A stretch of 43,414 bases of DNA, taken from positions 1 to 43,414 of the IMG/VR virus record IMGVR_UViG_3300017989_000188; one strand, 5' to 3'. Positions 24,296 to 31,988 of this stretch are shown piece by piece. The first letter of the stretch is position 1, and every line of letters starts with the position of its first letter. Source of the DNA: a virus. Below the pieces are notes generated by a model that had not been told where the DNA came from, ran no database searches, and saw only the letters and a list, made by a program, of their open reading frames with translations. Made by a program: the position numbers and the translations under genes.

Positions 24296-27200
24296 ATGGA
24301 CAAGCGCGATGTGATGGTCAAGAACCTCATGACCGCGGGTATTGATGAAGAGGCGGCTTACCGCAAGGCGTGGGGAATGTCCAAGGCGGAAGTGGAAGCG
24401 CTGCGTCCGTCGCTGGGCACCACCAGCCCTGCGGCCGAAGTCGACCCCATGCAGCAGGACCTGGGGAGGGTCTCCGCCGCGCGTGATATCGCCAGTGAGG
24501 CTGGCGTGGATACTGTTTCCGTATTCAATGAGGTGCCCGAGCGGCCCAAGGACAAGCTTGAAGGGCTTGAGCGCTTCTCGCACGACTACGGCAATATCAA
24601 CAAGAAGCGCGCCGAGATCCGCGAGTCGGCTGCGCTGTTGCCGCTGGAGTTTGCGGACGATATGCGCCAGACCCGCCAGGAGTTGACTGGCATCGAGGGT
24701 TTCCTGGCCACGTACGGTGGGCGGCTGACTGGAACGATGTGGCCGCTGATCGCTCCCCAGCAGGTGCTGTTCGGCAAGCTGCGCGGCGAGTCCTGGGGTA
24801 CCGCCGTCGCGCGCTTCAACCCCACCTGGATCGATCCGGCCACGCGCGAAGAGACGCACGGCTGGAACGAGTGGTGGGAGGCTACCAGTAATACCCTGCG
24901 CGACATCACGCGTAACCTGCGCGATCCTGCCGTACATGCCCAGGCGATGTCCGGACTGAGCTCCGGCGTGCCCGCCCCTAACCTGCTGGCTTTCCTCAAG
25001 GCACGCCCTGAAAGCATCGAGGAAGCGCAGAAGCGGGCGCAGATGTTCAGCGACAACGCGGTGGTGGGCACCGACCTATTGAAGGCGTGGCGTGCGGGCT
25101 ACGGCGCGCTGGGCGGCATGGCGTTCTCGCGCGACGAATCCGAGCGCGGCATGGAGCTCATGGACTTCGTACTGCCAGCGCATCTCATCAGCGGGTCGGA
25201 CCTTTCGGACGATCCCAGTGTGCTGGCGGGACAGCTCGACCAGATCGAGGGCTTCACGCAGCAGTATTACGACACCATCTTCAATGATCTGGGCCCGGCT
25301 GCTGCGGCGACCGCCAAGACCGTTGACGACGCTGTTGGCCTGGGCATGGACGTGTTCTTGGACCCCATCATCGGCATGGCCGACGTACCTGCTAATGCTC
25401 TCAACGTAGCCCGCCGCATAGCGCCAGCGTCGTCCAGCTCCAGGGTTCTCGGGGCCATTGCGCGGCGCACCGGTTCCAAGGCCGCGATTATCGACTACCT
25501 GGAGAGCGCGCAGCGCGCGTACGACGACGCGGTGAAGGCCGTCACCAAGGCCGACACTCCCGCCAATCGGCGCCGCATGCTCCAGATGAAGAGCCAGCGT
25601 GACCAGGCGGAAGCTATGGCGTCGCAGGCTCTCAAGGACCATCCGGTCGAGAGCATCATCGTTGACGCCATGGACGAGGCTGACGTCGGCATCTCCAGCA
25701 AGAATGCCGCGAACCAGGCCGACAAGATGGAAGTCGTGCCTCGCCAGGACGAGATGTATGCCGACTTCATTGACGCCCAGGCGTTTGACGAGCTCGGCAC
25801 CAGCACCTCTGTGATGGAGAAGCGCAAGACGGCACTGCTGTCGGCCATGCGCCGCAACATCAACATTGGTGCGCGCAAGAATCTGCCCGAGGATTTGCTG
25901 CGCCAGTGGGAGCGGACTTACGAGTTTGTGTTGAACGCTGACCCCGAGAACATTCCTACTGTAGTAAGCCGGTTCACTGGCAAGCGGATGGTCACAGAAG
26001 GCCCCGAGTTGCTGGTCGACACGCCGGTTGACTTCGACCACGCCACCCGCGCGCTACTGATCGACGAAGAGGGACAGTCCATCCTGCACGTCGGCCACTG
26101 GGATGAGTCCATGGAAGCCGAGCGCCTGGCGTACGGCCCCGAGGACGCAGAGTGGTGGGCGACGTCGGCGCAGGACATTATCAACGGCCGCCCCATCGAC
26201 GAGATTCTGGCCCCCGCGGATATGGGAGTCGCCAAGTTCCAGACGGCATGGGCTATGCGCCCCAAGGGCGTGACCATGGAGGGAACCATCGACCTCCAGG
26301 CCCTCAACCGCACAGCTAGGCGCCAGGCCAAGGCAGCCAACAAGGCGCGCAAGGGTCGAATTCACGAGCTGGAGCGCAAGACCACCGGTTACGGGCTTGA
26401 CTCCAACGGCCAGTTGGTTGGCACCGGACGCAAGGGGAAGGGCAAGTACCAGCCCGGTCCGTACGAGCGCCGCGGTGTGGACCCCGAGGCCGTCAAGGAT
26501 GTGGCGTTCGAGCGTCGCAAGGGCGTGTTCCTGGCGAACAAGTTCCGTCGGTCGGTCGAGGCCGATATCCGCGCTGACCTGCGAGAGCTGGCAGACTTGC
26601 GGGCGATGGACGATATCGAAGCTGCGAAGTTTGACTGGACAGCGGCGGGCGGCAACCCGCTCAAGACCAATGTCGAGGCTGCGCAGTGGAACCGAACAGT
26701 GCGCGAGATTGCTGGCGACGTGCTGGCGCGGGGGCTGTACCCCGAGAGCTGGTCGGCGCTGACCACCAAGGGCATCTTTGCCCAGGTGCTGTTCCCGTTC
26801 CGCGAACCGGCGCGCGCGCTACAATCCACCTACCCGGAGATGTGGGGCCGCATCCAGAGCGGACTGCGTGCGAAGGACGTGGAGTTCAAGCGCATCACGG
26901 CCAGCTTCCGCCAGGCCCTCGAAGAGTCCGGCACCTACCGCCTCAAGAAGGACGGTTCGCTGGAGATGGTGGATCTGGAGCTGAACGACGCGATGTATGC
27001 TGTGCTCAACACGGCAGAGGACGCGCCGGAGTATATGACGCTGGTGAATGCGCTGCCCGAGAGTGCGCGCAATGCCGTGCGCCGATACCGCCAGACTCTG
27101 GACTTCTACGCCCAGAAGCAGGGCATCTACGAAACTGACAAGTACATCGAGGGATATGTCCATTGGATGATGGACCCCCACAACAACCCTGGCTTCATCC

Positions 27201-28936
27201 AGGAAGTTCGGAATAACCCGTCGTTGCGCGTGCGCGCCCGTCATCTGATGGAGCGCGGCGGCGACGGCAACCCGGCATATACCCAGGATCTTGGTGCTAT
27301 CGCTGAAATGTACGCGGCGGGCATGTCGCGCAAGATGCACCTGGAGCCGCTGTTGATGGATATGGACAGCATGGCCCGCGAGTTTGCGGCGCTCAATCCC
27401 AACCACAAGAGTTGGATCATGGGCGAGACGAAGCGCATCAACTCGCTGCTCAAGGGTGAGCCCTCTAAGTGGGGGTCTGCGTTTGACAGCTTTGCCATGA
27501 ATATCACCGATGGTCTGCGGCGCACTGGCCTGCCCGGACTGCGCGACATCACGTACAAGCCCAACACTGCGGGCCGCGCTGTGATGGGTGTGACGTCCTC
27601 GGCATACGCTGCCCAGCTTACGGCTACGCCGCACTACTTCCCCATGGCGTTCTCCACGTCGATGGCCACGACGGCTGGCGAGAGTGGGCTGCTCAGCACG
27701 CTGCACCATGCATCGATCATGTCGACGGCCGAAGGCCAGGCATTGGCACGCGCGGCAGGCACTACCAAGCAGTACGCCAAGATCATGGAGGACGGTGCGT
27801 TCAGAAAGCTGAACGACGCCCTATCTAATGTTGGGCTTGGGTATCCGTCCGTCAACCAGACTGAGGCGTACATTCGCGGAGTCGGATTCCACGCGGCGGC
27901 ACACCGGTTGGCGCGCGCGCAGGGCTTTGCTAATGTTCAGGACGCTTTCCTGAACGGACGCGGCAATGCTATCCTGGCCGAGGCGATTCGGTACACAGAG
28001 GAAATTAACCACATGTTCGGCGTGCTCGGCAAGCCGACCATGATTTCCACGCTGTCCAGGTCTCTTGGTGCAGGCGCCACGCAGTTCTTGTCGTTCATTC
28101 CCAAGCAGACTGAGGCCCTGCTGGCGATGAGTCTTAAGAACCCCGGCTACTTCCATCGTTACATGATGATCAGCGGCTGGATCCAGCGTGTTGCTGCCAC
28201 TGAGTTTGGCATCGACATGAGCAGCTACGTCGGACTTGGCTACGCGCCGAAGCGGCTGTCTGACGCCAGGTCCATGGGCGTGGAGCTGCTGGGTGTCAGC
28301 GCTAACTACATGGCCGAGCTTGCTAACTCGACAATGGGGTACGGCGATCCGCAGCGCCTGCACGAAGCTGGTGTAAAGCTCAATGAAACTGTTGAGCAAT
28401 TCCTGCCGTTGACGCGCACCATTGGCCAGCGCATCCACGCCACGCGCGCGGCCGTGATGGCTCTGATGGAGGGCAACAACGAGGAATACCGGTCGGCCAT
28501 GGAGCTGGTGAACAAGTACGACCGCAACGGAGATCTCCAGCGCCAGTACAACTTCACGCTACCGGATCCCAACGACATGGAGCAGAGCATGGGCACGGAT
28601 CTGTTCGCAGCCGTGACCGGCCTCAAGTCCATGAACGACAGCATCGCGCAGGAGAAGCGCCAATACAAGCGCGACCTGGAGAATGCGCGCGCCTCTGCCG
28701 TGCTCCAGGCTTCGGTGCGCATCCGTAAGGCCCTCAACGCTGGGGACCAGGACGCGTTCAGCGATGCAGTCCAGACGCTGGCGGACAACGGTATTCGACT
28801 GGACGTCGGCAACGTTGCCAGAGCCGAACTTCAGGCGCAGTTGATTGAGGAAGAGCTGCGCACCATTATGGCACTACCCGCGGACCAACGCGGCGCATAC
28901 ATCGAAAAGATTGGACTTGACAATGAAGTCGATTAA
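24296..28936 (+). CDS. Very large internal virion (ejection) protein
   Basis: At 1546 residues this is the largest gene in the window. The size, position before the lysis genes and helical, charged sequence match the large internal virion protein of podoviruses (gp16 in T7). The N-terminal 120 residues are charged helix. Around residues 240-420 there are mixed helical segments with some hydrophobic stretches. Lys/Arg-rich patches occur near 670-730. The C-terminal third has hydrophobic helices such as FLSFIPKQTEALLAM, which could form an envelope channel. I did not find a convincing lytic transglycosylase motif. It overlaps the next gene by 14 nt. Confidence 0.83.
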   Translation: MDKRDVMVKNLMTAGIDEEAAYRKAWGMSKAEVEALRPSLGTTSPAAEVDPMQQDLGRVSAARDIASEAGVDTVSVFNEVPERPKDKLEGLERFSHDYGNINKKRAEIRESAALLPLEFADDMRQTRQELTGIEGFLATYGGRLTGTMWPLIAPQQVLFGKLRGESWGTAVARFNPTWIDPATREETHGWNEWWEATSNTLRDITRNLRDPAVHAQAMSGLSSGVPAPNLLAFLKARPESIEEAQKRAQMFSDNAVVGTDLLKAWRAGYGALGGMAFSRDESERGMELMDFVLPAHLISGSDLSDDPSVLAGQLDQIEGFTQQYYDTIFNDLGPAAAATAKTVDDAVGLGMDVFLDPIIGMADVPANALNVARRIAPASSSSRVLGAIARRTGSKAAIIDYLESAQRAYDDAVKAVTKADTPANRRRMLQMKSQRDQAEAMASQALKDHPVESIIVDAMDEADVGISSKNAANQADKMEVVPRQDEMYADFIDAQAFDELGTSTSVMEKRKTALLSAMRRNINIGARKNLPEDLLRQWERTYEFVLNADPENIPTVVSRFTGKRMVTEGPELLVDTPVDFDHATRALLIDEEGQSILHVGHWDESMEAERLAYGPEDAEWWATSAQDIINGRPIDEILAPADMGVAKFQTAWAMRPKGVTMEGTIDLQALNRTARRQAKAANKARKGRIHELERKTTGYGLDSNGQLVGTGRKGKGKYQPGPYERRGVDPEAVKDVAFERRKGVFLANKFRRSVEADIRADLRELADLRAMDDIEAAKFDWTAAGGNPLKTNVEAAQWNRTVREIAGDVLARGLYPESWSALTTKGIFAQVLFPFREPARALQSTYPEMWGRIQSGLRAKDVEFKRITASFRQALEESGTYRLKKDGSLEMVDLELNDAMYAVLNTAEDAPEYMTLVNALPESARNAVRRYRQTLDFYAQKQGIYETDKYIEGYVHWMMDPHNNPGFIQEVRNNPSLRVRARHLMERGGDGNPAYTQDLGAIAEMYAAGMSRKMHLEPLLMDMDSMAREFAALNPNHKSWIMGETKRINSLLKGEPSKWGSAFDSFAMNITDGLRRTGLPGLRDITYKPNTAGRAVMGVTSSAYAAQLTATPHYFPMAFSTSMATTAGESGLLSTLHHASIMSTAEGQALARAAGTTKQYAKIMEDGAFRKLNDALSNVGLGYPSVNQTEAYIRGVGFHAAAHRLARAQGFANVQDAFLNGRGNAILAEAIRYTEEINHMFGVLGKPTMISTLSRSLGAGATQFLSFIPKQTEALLAMSLKNPGYFHRYMMISGWIQRVAATEFGIDMSSYVGLGYAPKRLSDARSMGVELLGVSANYMAELANSTMGYGDPQRLHEAGVKLNETVEQFLPLTRTIGQRIHATRAAVMALMEGNNEEYRSAMELVNKYDRNGDLQRQYNFTLPDPNDMEQSMGTDLFAAVTGLKSMNDSIAQEKRQYKRDLENARASAVLQASVRIRKALNAGDQDAFSDAVQTLADNGIRLDVGNVARAELQAQLIEEELRTIMALPADQRGAYIEKIGLDNEVD

Positions 28937-29201
28937 GCTCAACACCGACCTGTACCGCACGTTGGTTCTCACCTTCCTGGCTGGCCTGGCCGCAGTTACT
29001 GTGGCCCTGGCCAACAGGGACGTGTATAGCAAGCAGGAAGTGGACCAGCGTATTGAGTCTACCGAGCTCATTACGGACGTCAAGTACCGATCCTTGAAGG
29101 AAGATGTCGCAGAGATCCGCGACGACGTTAAGTGGATCATCCAGAATATGGGAGGCAGGCACAATGCTGAAACCGGATCGAGTGGTGATTCACCACAGTA
29201 A
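28923..29201 (+). CDS. Small N-terminally anchored membrane protein with coiled coil
   Basis: ATG 28923 lies 14 nt before the end of the previous gene. The 92-residue protein has one membrane segment at about residues 11-30 (YRTLVLTFLAGLAAVTVALA) and then a charged coiled coil (RSLKEDVAEIRDDVKWIIQ). Its tail overlaps the endolysin start. One membrane helix plus a coiled coil, right before the endolysin, suits an accessory lysis protein such as a spanin-like or antiholin-like factor. No further motif decides the role. Confidence 0.7.
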   Translation: MKSIKLNTDLYRTLVLTFLAGLAAVTVALANRDVYSKQEVDQRIESTELITDVKYRSLKEDVAEIRDDVKWIIQNMGGRHNAETGSSGDSPQ

Positions 29202-29607
29202 GACCAAGGACGGCCACACAGTGTCCTGGCCAGCCATTCACGCATATCACGTCAACGAGAAAGGGTGGTCCGATATTGGCTACCACGCAGGCATCGAAGA
29301 CGTGGGCGGCCGGTTCGTCTGCATGTTTGGACGGCCCGATGTACAGCCCGGCGCGCATTGCTATGGCCAGAACCGGCGGTCGCTTGGATTCTGCTTCATC
29401 GGTGACTTTGACGCGGCTCCTCCTGGTCGACTACGACTTGTCACGGCATGCCGGAGAGTACTGGCTCCGTGGCTACTTCGACATGGACTAGGCGTGGACG
29501 CGCTGGTGCCACACCGCCAGTACGCCAACAAGTCCTGCCCCGGCAGCAAGTTCGATATGGACGAACTGCGCCAGATTTGCGCGGAGGTGATGGATGAGCT
29601 ACGATAA
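29164..29607 (+). CDS. Endolysin: zinc N-acetylmuramoyl-L-alanine amidase (T7 lysozyme-like)
   Basis: This 147-residue protein starts at ATG 29164 behind GGGAGG; an in-frame start 60 nt upstream lacks a ribosome site. It is an Amidase_2/PGRP fold. VVIHHS gives the first zinc ligand (His10), IGYH gives Tyr40, and PHRQYANKSCPG gives His117, Lys123 and Cys125. The His-Lys-Cys spacing equals that of T7 lysozyme. It cuts the amide bond between muramic acid and L-alanine in peptidoglycan. There is no signal peptide, so a holin would be needed for release. In T7 this protein also inhibits the phage RNA polymerase, but no such polymerase is present here. Confidence 0.93.
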   Translation: MLKPDRVVIHHSKTKDGHTVSWPAIHAYHVNEKGWSDIGYHAGIEDVGGRFVCMFGRPDVQPGAHCYGQNRRSLGFCFIGDFDAAPPGRLRLVTACRRVLAPWLLRHGLGVDALVPHRQYANKSCPGSKFDMDELRQICAEVMDELR

Positions 29608-29839
29608 CCAGACTCCCATCAATACGCCGGTGGTCATAGTCGAGTGGCTGGACATCACATCCGGCAGCGAACTCACGCGCCGCTGGTCTATAGGCTGGCT
29701 TCTGTCTCGTGCGCACAACAGCGAGGGCCGATGTTGCGTCCTGCTTGCGGGCACCTGGGATGAAGACGGCGGATGGGCGGACTTTGAAACCTTCAAGCTG
29801 TCAGACGTCGACTACATAGAATACGTCGGAAAAGAGTAA
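29594..29839 (+). CDS. Hypothetical soluble protein, 81 aa
   Basis: ATG 29594 has a near-perfect GGAGGTGA site and overlaps the endolysin stop region by 14 nt. The protein (MSYDNQTPINTPVVIVEW onward) is soluble, acidic at the C-terminus (FKLSDVDYIEYVGKE) and seems to form one compact alpha/beta domain. It is not membrane-bound, so it is unlikely to be a holin. Unknown function inside the lysis cluster. Confidence 0.72.
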   Translation: MSYDNQTPINTPVVIVEWLDITSGSELTRRWSIGWLLSRAHNSEGRCCVLLAGTWDEDGGWADFETFKLSDVDYIEYVGKE

Positions 29840-29841
29840 AC

Positions 29842-30024
29842 ATGGCCGCAACCAAACGCAGACGTGTACTGGGACCAGGACCCAAGCGCGAACGCAAGTT
29901 GATCAAGCATGATCGCGCCAAGGCGCGCGTGCGCGATCTCGTGCGGCGCGGCTACCGGCTCAAGTACGACAACGCCAGCATGACGTACAAAGATGCCGTG
30001 CGCAAGCAGAAGGGCAAGAAGTAA
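29842..30024 (+). CDS. Tiny basic protein A of the lysis cluster, 60 aa
   Basis: The start is ATG 29842, and TAATG links it to the next gene. The protein is about one-third Lys/Arg (MAATKRRRVLGPGPKRERK). Its core LVRRGYRLKYDNASMTYKDAV matches LVDKGYRLNPNTASDAYHNAV in the gene at 30429, so the two are paralogues. The basic charge suggests nucleic-acid binding or a role inside the capsid; nothing points to lysis apart from location. Confidence 0.72.
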   Translation: MAATKRRRVLGPGPKRERKLIKHDRAKARVRDLVRRGYRLKYDNASMTYKDAVRKQKGKK

Positions 30025-30224
30025 TGCCCAAGAAGCTAAGCAAGCTGCGCAGGTGGCAGATCAAGGTGGGCGTGAAACGCGACGCCGCTGCTGCGCGCGC
30101 AGGAAAGAAGCCCGGTGACCTTACCGCCTGGGATCGCATGTTCGCCAAGGCCAAGCCGAAGCGCGCTACTGCCAGTACGCGCCGCACGCAGGCATATGCC
30201 AAGTCGAAACCGAGGTACCGCTAA
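30024..30224 (+). CDS. Tiny basic protein B of the lysis cluster, 66 aa
   Basis: ATG 30024 overlaps the previous stop (TAATG), and its own stop overlaps the holin candidate start in the same way. The sequence is Lys/Arg/Ala-rich, beginning MPKKLSKLRRWQIKVGVKR and ending SKPRYR, an ending close to SGRYR in the gene at 30429. It is predicted soluble and DNA-binding-like in charge. Unknown function. Confidence 0.7.
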   Translation: MPKKLSKLRRWQIKVGVKRDAAAARAGKKPGDLTAWDRMFAKAKPKRATASTRRTQAYAKSKPRYR

Positions 30225-30436
30225 TGTGGGATTTCCTGAAACGGATCGGATACAGCACGACCGGCTTCAAGGCGCTGTTTGTTGTGGCCTGCATCGCGGT
30301 GCTGATGCTGCACAACTTCACGCCAGAGAACGCCATGGTCTTCGAGCGCCTGATCGAGTTCGTGCTGGGCGCCAAGGCTGTTCAGTATATTGCTAAGGCA
30401 TATGCAGATAGCAAGAAGGGAGGCAGTGATGGCTAA
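30224..30436 (+). CDS. Candidate holin, 70 aa
   Basis: ATG 30224 overlaps the upstream stop. A hydrophobic helix spans about residues 17-31 (ALFVVACIAVLMLHN), and a second, weaker segment lies around 40-55 (VFERLIEFVLGAKAVQY). The tail is charged (ADSKKGGSDG). Size, one or two membrane helices and position just after the amidase suit a holin that forms holes in the inner membrane. No family motif seen; confidence rests on topology and context. Confidence 0.65.
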   Translation: MWDFLKRIGYSTTGFKALFVVACIAVLMLHNFTPENAMVFERLIEFVLGAKAVQYIAKAYADSKKGGSDG

Positions 30437-30644
30437 GCGCTATCCCGCCAAACGCGTCGCACAGGCGCGCAAGAAGATTCAGAAGCTGGTGGACAAGGGC
30501 TACCGGCTCAACCCGAATACTGCCAGCGACGCGTATCACAACGCGGTGATCGGCAGTAAGAAGACCTCGCGCCGAGAAAAGCAGCGTTCTGCTACTGCCC
30601 AGGCAGGCAGCAAGCGTGCGAATAAGTCTGGGCGCTATCGCTAG
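30429..30644 (+). CDS. Tiny basic protein C of the lysis cluster, 71 aa
   Basis: The start is ATG 30429 behind GGGAGG, overlapping the holin candidate by 8 nt. Very basic throughout, beginning MAKRYPAKRVAQARKK and ending KSGRYR. Residues about 20-40 share LV..GYRL....AS..Y..AV with the gene at 29842. Three such proteins surround the holin candidate, and a fourth basic protein of similar kind follows the portal gene. Function unknown. Confidence 0.72.
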   Translation: MAKRYPAKRVAQARKKIQKLVDKGYRLNPNTASDAYHNAVIGSKKTSRREKQRSATAQAGSKRANKSGRYR

Positions 30645-30652
30645 GAGATAGT

Positions 30653-30988
30653 ATGGGCGAGAACTACCTGATCGGCGCAGCGATCGGCATTGTGCTGTTC
30701 CTGGCTGGCGTGTTCGCTAAGGACAAGTACGTCCAGCGCAAGCAGGTGAGGGAACAGGTGCAAGCCGCCCAGGAAGACGAAATGAAGGGAGCGGAGCATG
30801 CCCGCGAGAAGTACGAGGAGCGCATCAAGGCGGCAGAGCTTTCGGCCAAGCTGGAGGTGGGTACTCGTCCTCGCACTGGCGATGCTGGCGCTGATCTTTC
30901 CGATCGTCTCCAGCGCCACGCCGAGTTCATCCGACGACGCGACGCCCGCAAGCGCGCACGCCGACAGTCTGATGGCCGAGGCCGTTAA
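30653..30988 (+). CDS. Inner-membrane spanin-like protein (Rz-like)
   Basis: The start is ATG 30653 with AGGAGA upstream. An N-terminal membrane helix at about residues 5-22 (YLIGAAIGIVLFLAGVF) is followed by a highly charged coiled coil (EEDE/KYEERIKAAELSAKLE) and a basic tail. This topology and the overlap with another frame starting at 30798 recall the Rz/Rz1 arrangement, in which an inner-membrane spanin is encoded over its partner. It would help disrupt the outer membrane after endolysin action. The partner is unusual in lacking a lipobox. Confidence 0.65.
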   Translation: MGENYLIGAAIGIVLFLAGVFAKDKYVQRKQVREQVQAAQEDEMKGAEHAREKYEERIKAAELSAKLEVGTRPRTGDAGADLSDRLQRHAEFIRRRDARKRARRQSDGRGR

Positions 30989-31205
30989 CGCCCTGGACGA
31001 GAAAGACCAAATCATTCTAGAACTGGAAGGTGAGCTGGAGGCCCAGCGCGCCTACTACATCGAGCTGCTGGAGCTCAAGGACCAACGCATCCTGATACTG
31101 GAGCGCACCGTCGAGGACGCGCTCGGCAGCCCAACCAAAGACTTCCTAGACAAGCTCCTGTGGGGCCTGGCCGGATTCGGCGCAGGTCGCCTGAGCGAGG
31201 AATAG
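30798..31205 (+). CDS. Signal-anchored coiled-coil protein overlapping the Rz-like gene
   Basis: This 135-residue frame starts at ATG 30798, inside the preceding gene in another frame, with GGGAG upstream. A basic N-terminus (SASRRQSFRPSWR) leads to a hydrophobic segment at about residues 21-38, ending SSATPSSS, which could be a signal peptide or anchor. A long coiled coil spans about 57-108 (LELEGELEAQRAYYIELLEL), and a hydrophobic C-terminus (LLWGLAGFGAGRL) follows. There is no lipobox Cys, so it is not a standard Rz1 lipoprotein. With membrane segments at both ends, it could resemble a single-protein spanin. It ends 2 nt before the terminator region. Confidence 0.65.
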   Translation: MPARSTRSASRRQSFRPSWRWVLVLALAMLALIFPIVSSATPSSSDDATPASAHADSLMAEAVNALDEKDQIILELEGELEAQRAYYIELLELKDQRILILERTVEDALGSPTKDFLDKLLWGLAGFGAGRLSEE

Positions 31206-31207
31206 GC

Positions 31208-31250
31208 AAAAAGAAACCCCCGCCGGATGTATTCCAGCGGGGGTATTTTT
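31208..31250. terminator. Bidirectional intrinsic terminator
   Basis: The stem ACCCCCGC (31216-31223) pairs with GCGGGGGT (31237-31244). It is flanked by AAAAAGAAA on the left and ATTTTT (31245-31250) on the right, giving a T-tract in both directions. It lies exactly between the convergent ends of the rightward lysis genes and the leftward replication operon. Confidence 0.9.
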
Positions 31251-31254
31251 GTGT

Positions 31255-31635
31255 CTACCGACGAATGTCGCCGGGCGTGTCTTGCATGTCCAGTGTGTCA
31301 ACGCGGGTAGGAAACCATGGACTCCACCTGGAGTACGGCCCGCAGCCTGCGTCGTTGCAGCCCCGGACACGGGCGCGCAGTCGGAGGTCAGCCGGAACTC
31401 TCACCCGTATCTTGGTCCGATCCGTCACCACTGTCTGCCCCGTGCTCAGGACTAGCTCGTACAACTCGACGGCCCCGCCCTCCATAGGGGCCCTCCATGT
31501 ACACGTCACTGTCAGCGAGTCGACGGGTGATGTTGGTCCACTCATATCGTCTTCGATAGGGTCGGAGTGGATCGGAATGTCTGCGGTGCAGCTCACTAAC
31601 AGCAGCACAGCGGCCAATATCACTGCCCATCGCAT
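31255..31635 (-). CDS. Phage lipoprotein with fibronectin-like domain
   Basis: The start is ATG 31635 behind GGAGG. The first 16 residues (MRWAVILAAVLLLVSC) form a signal peptide ending in a lipobox LVSC, so Cys16 would be lipidated. The mature part is short, with a beta-sandwich-like domain (VTCTWRAPMEGGAVELYELV) and paired cysteines near residues 93-98. It is the last gene of the leftward operon, next to the terminator. An early-expressed lipoprotein could act in superinfection exclusion; an outer-membrane spanin role cannot be excluded because spanin-like genes lie just across the terminator. Confidence 0.75.
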   Translation of the reverse strand: MRWAVILAAVLLLVSCTADIPIHSDPIEDDMSGPTSPVDSLTVTCTWRAPMEGGAVELYELVLSTGQTVVTDRTKIRVRVPADLRLRARVRGCNDAGCGPYSRWSPWFPTRVDTLDMQDTPGDIRR

Positions 31636-31988
31636 TCGTCCTCCACGTCGCCGTCCGCATACGTGATGTAGATGTCGCTGATGTGGAACAGCTCCACGTC
31701 AGCCTTCTCGCCAGTCGGCAGATTAATGGTGAAGTGAATCGGACTGTACTTGGTATACATTACGCGGTCACCTACCTGGATGTCCTCGTTGTCATCCACC
31801 CCACCACCAACAGCTACAATCGTACCGCGCGGCTCCTTCCGCTGAGCCTCGGGCGCTAGAATGATGCTGCCGATCTTCTCCTCGGACGGGTCGCGCACCA
31901 CAGCGACACGTTCGCCGCGCACCATCAACCTGCCGACCATGAACGTGGCGATTACGTCTGCCACGAAACGTGCGTGTTCCTTAGTCAT
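31620..31988 (-). CDS. GroES-like co-chaperonin
   Basis: This 122-residue protein starts at ATG 31988 behind GGAGAG. The central order matches GroES/Cpn10: RGERVAVV, then EEKIGSIILAPEAQ (equivalent to the mobile loop region), then GTIVAVGGG and VGDRVMY with a final LFHISDIYITY strand. Phage co-chaperonins (such as gp31 in T4) replace host GroES and help fold the major capsid protein in GroEL. The N-terminal 20 residues are extra. It overlaps the lipoprotein gene by 16 nt and the nuclease gene by 8 nt. Confidence 0.85.
   Translation of the reverse strand: MTKEHARFVADVIATFMVGRLMVRGERVAVVRDPSEEKIGSIILAPEAQRKEPRGTIVAVGGGVDDNEDIQVGDRVMYTKYSPIHFTINLPTGEKADVELFHISDIYITYADGDVEDECDGQ

Noticed and set aside
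28300-28800. Lytic transglycosylase motif in the large ejection protein
   Set aside because: I looked for a catalytic Glu in a transglycosylase-like context along the chain and found none that was convincing.
31160-31666. Plus-strand frame of 168 codons beyond the terminator
   Set aside because: It runs through the terminator and is antisense to the lipoprotein, which has a convincing signal peptide.
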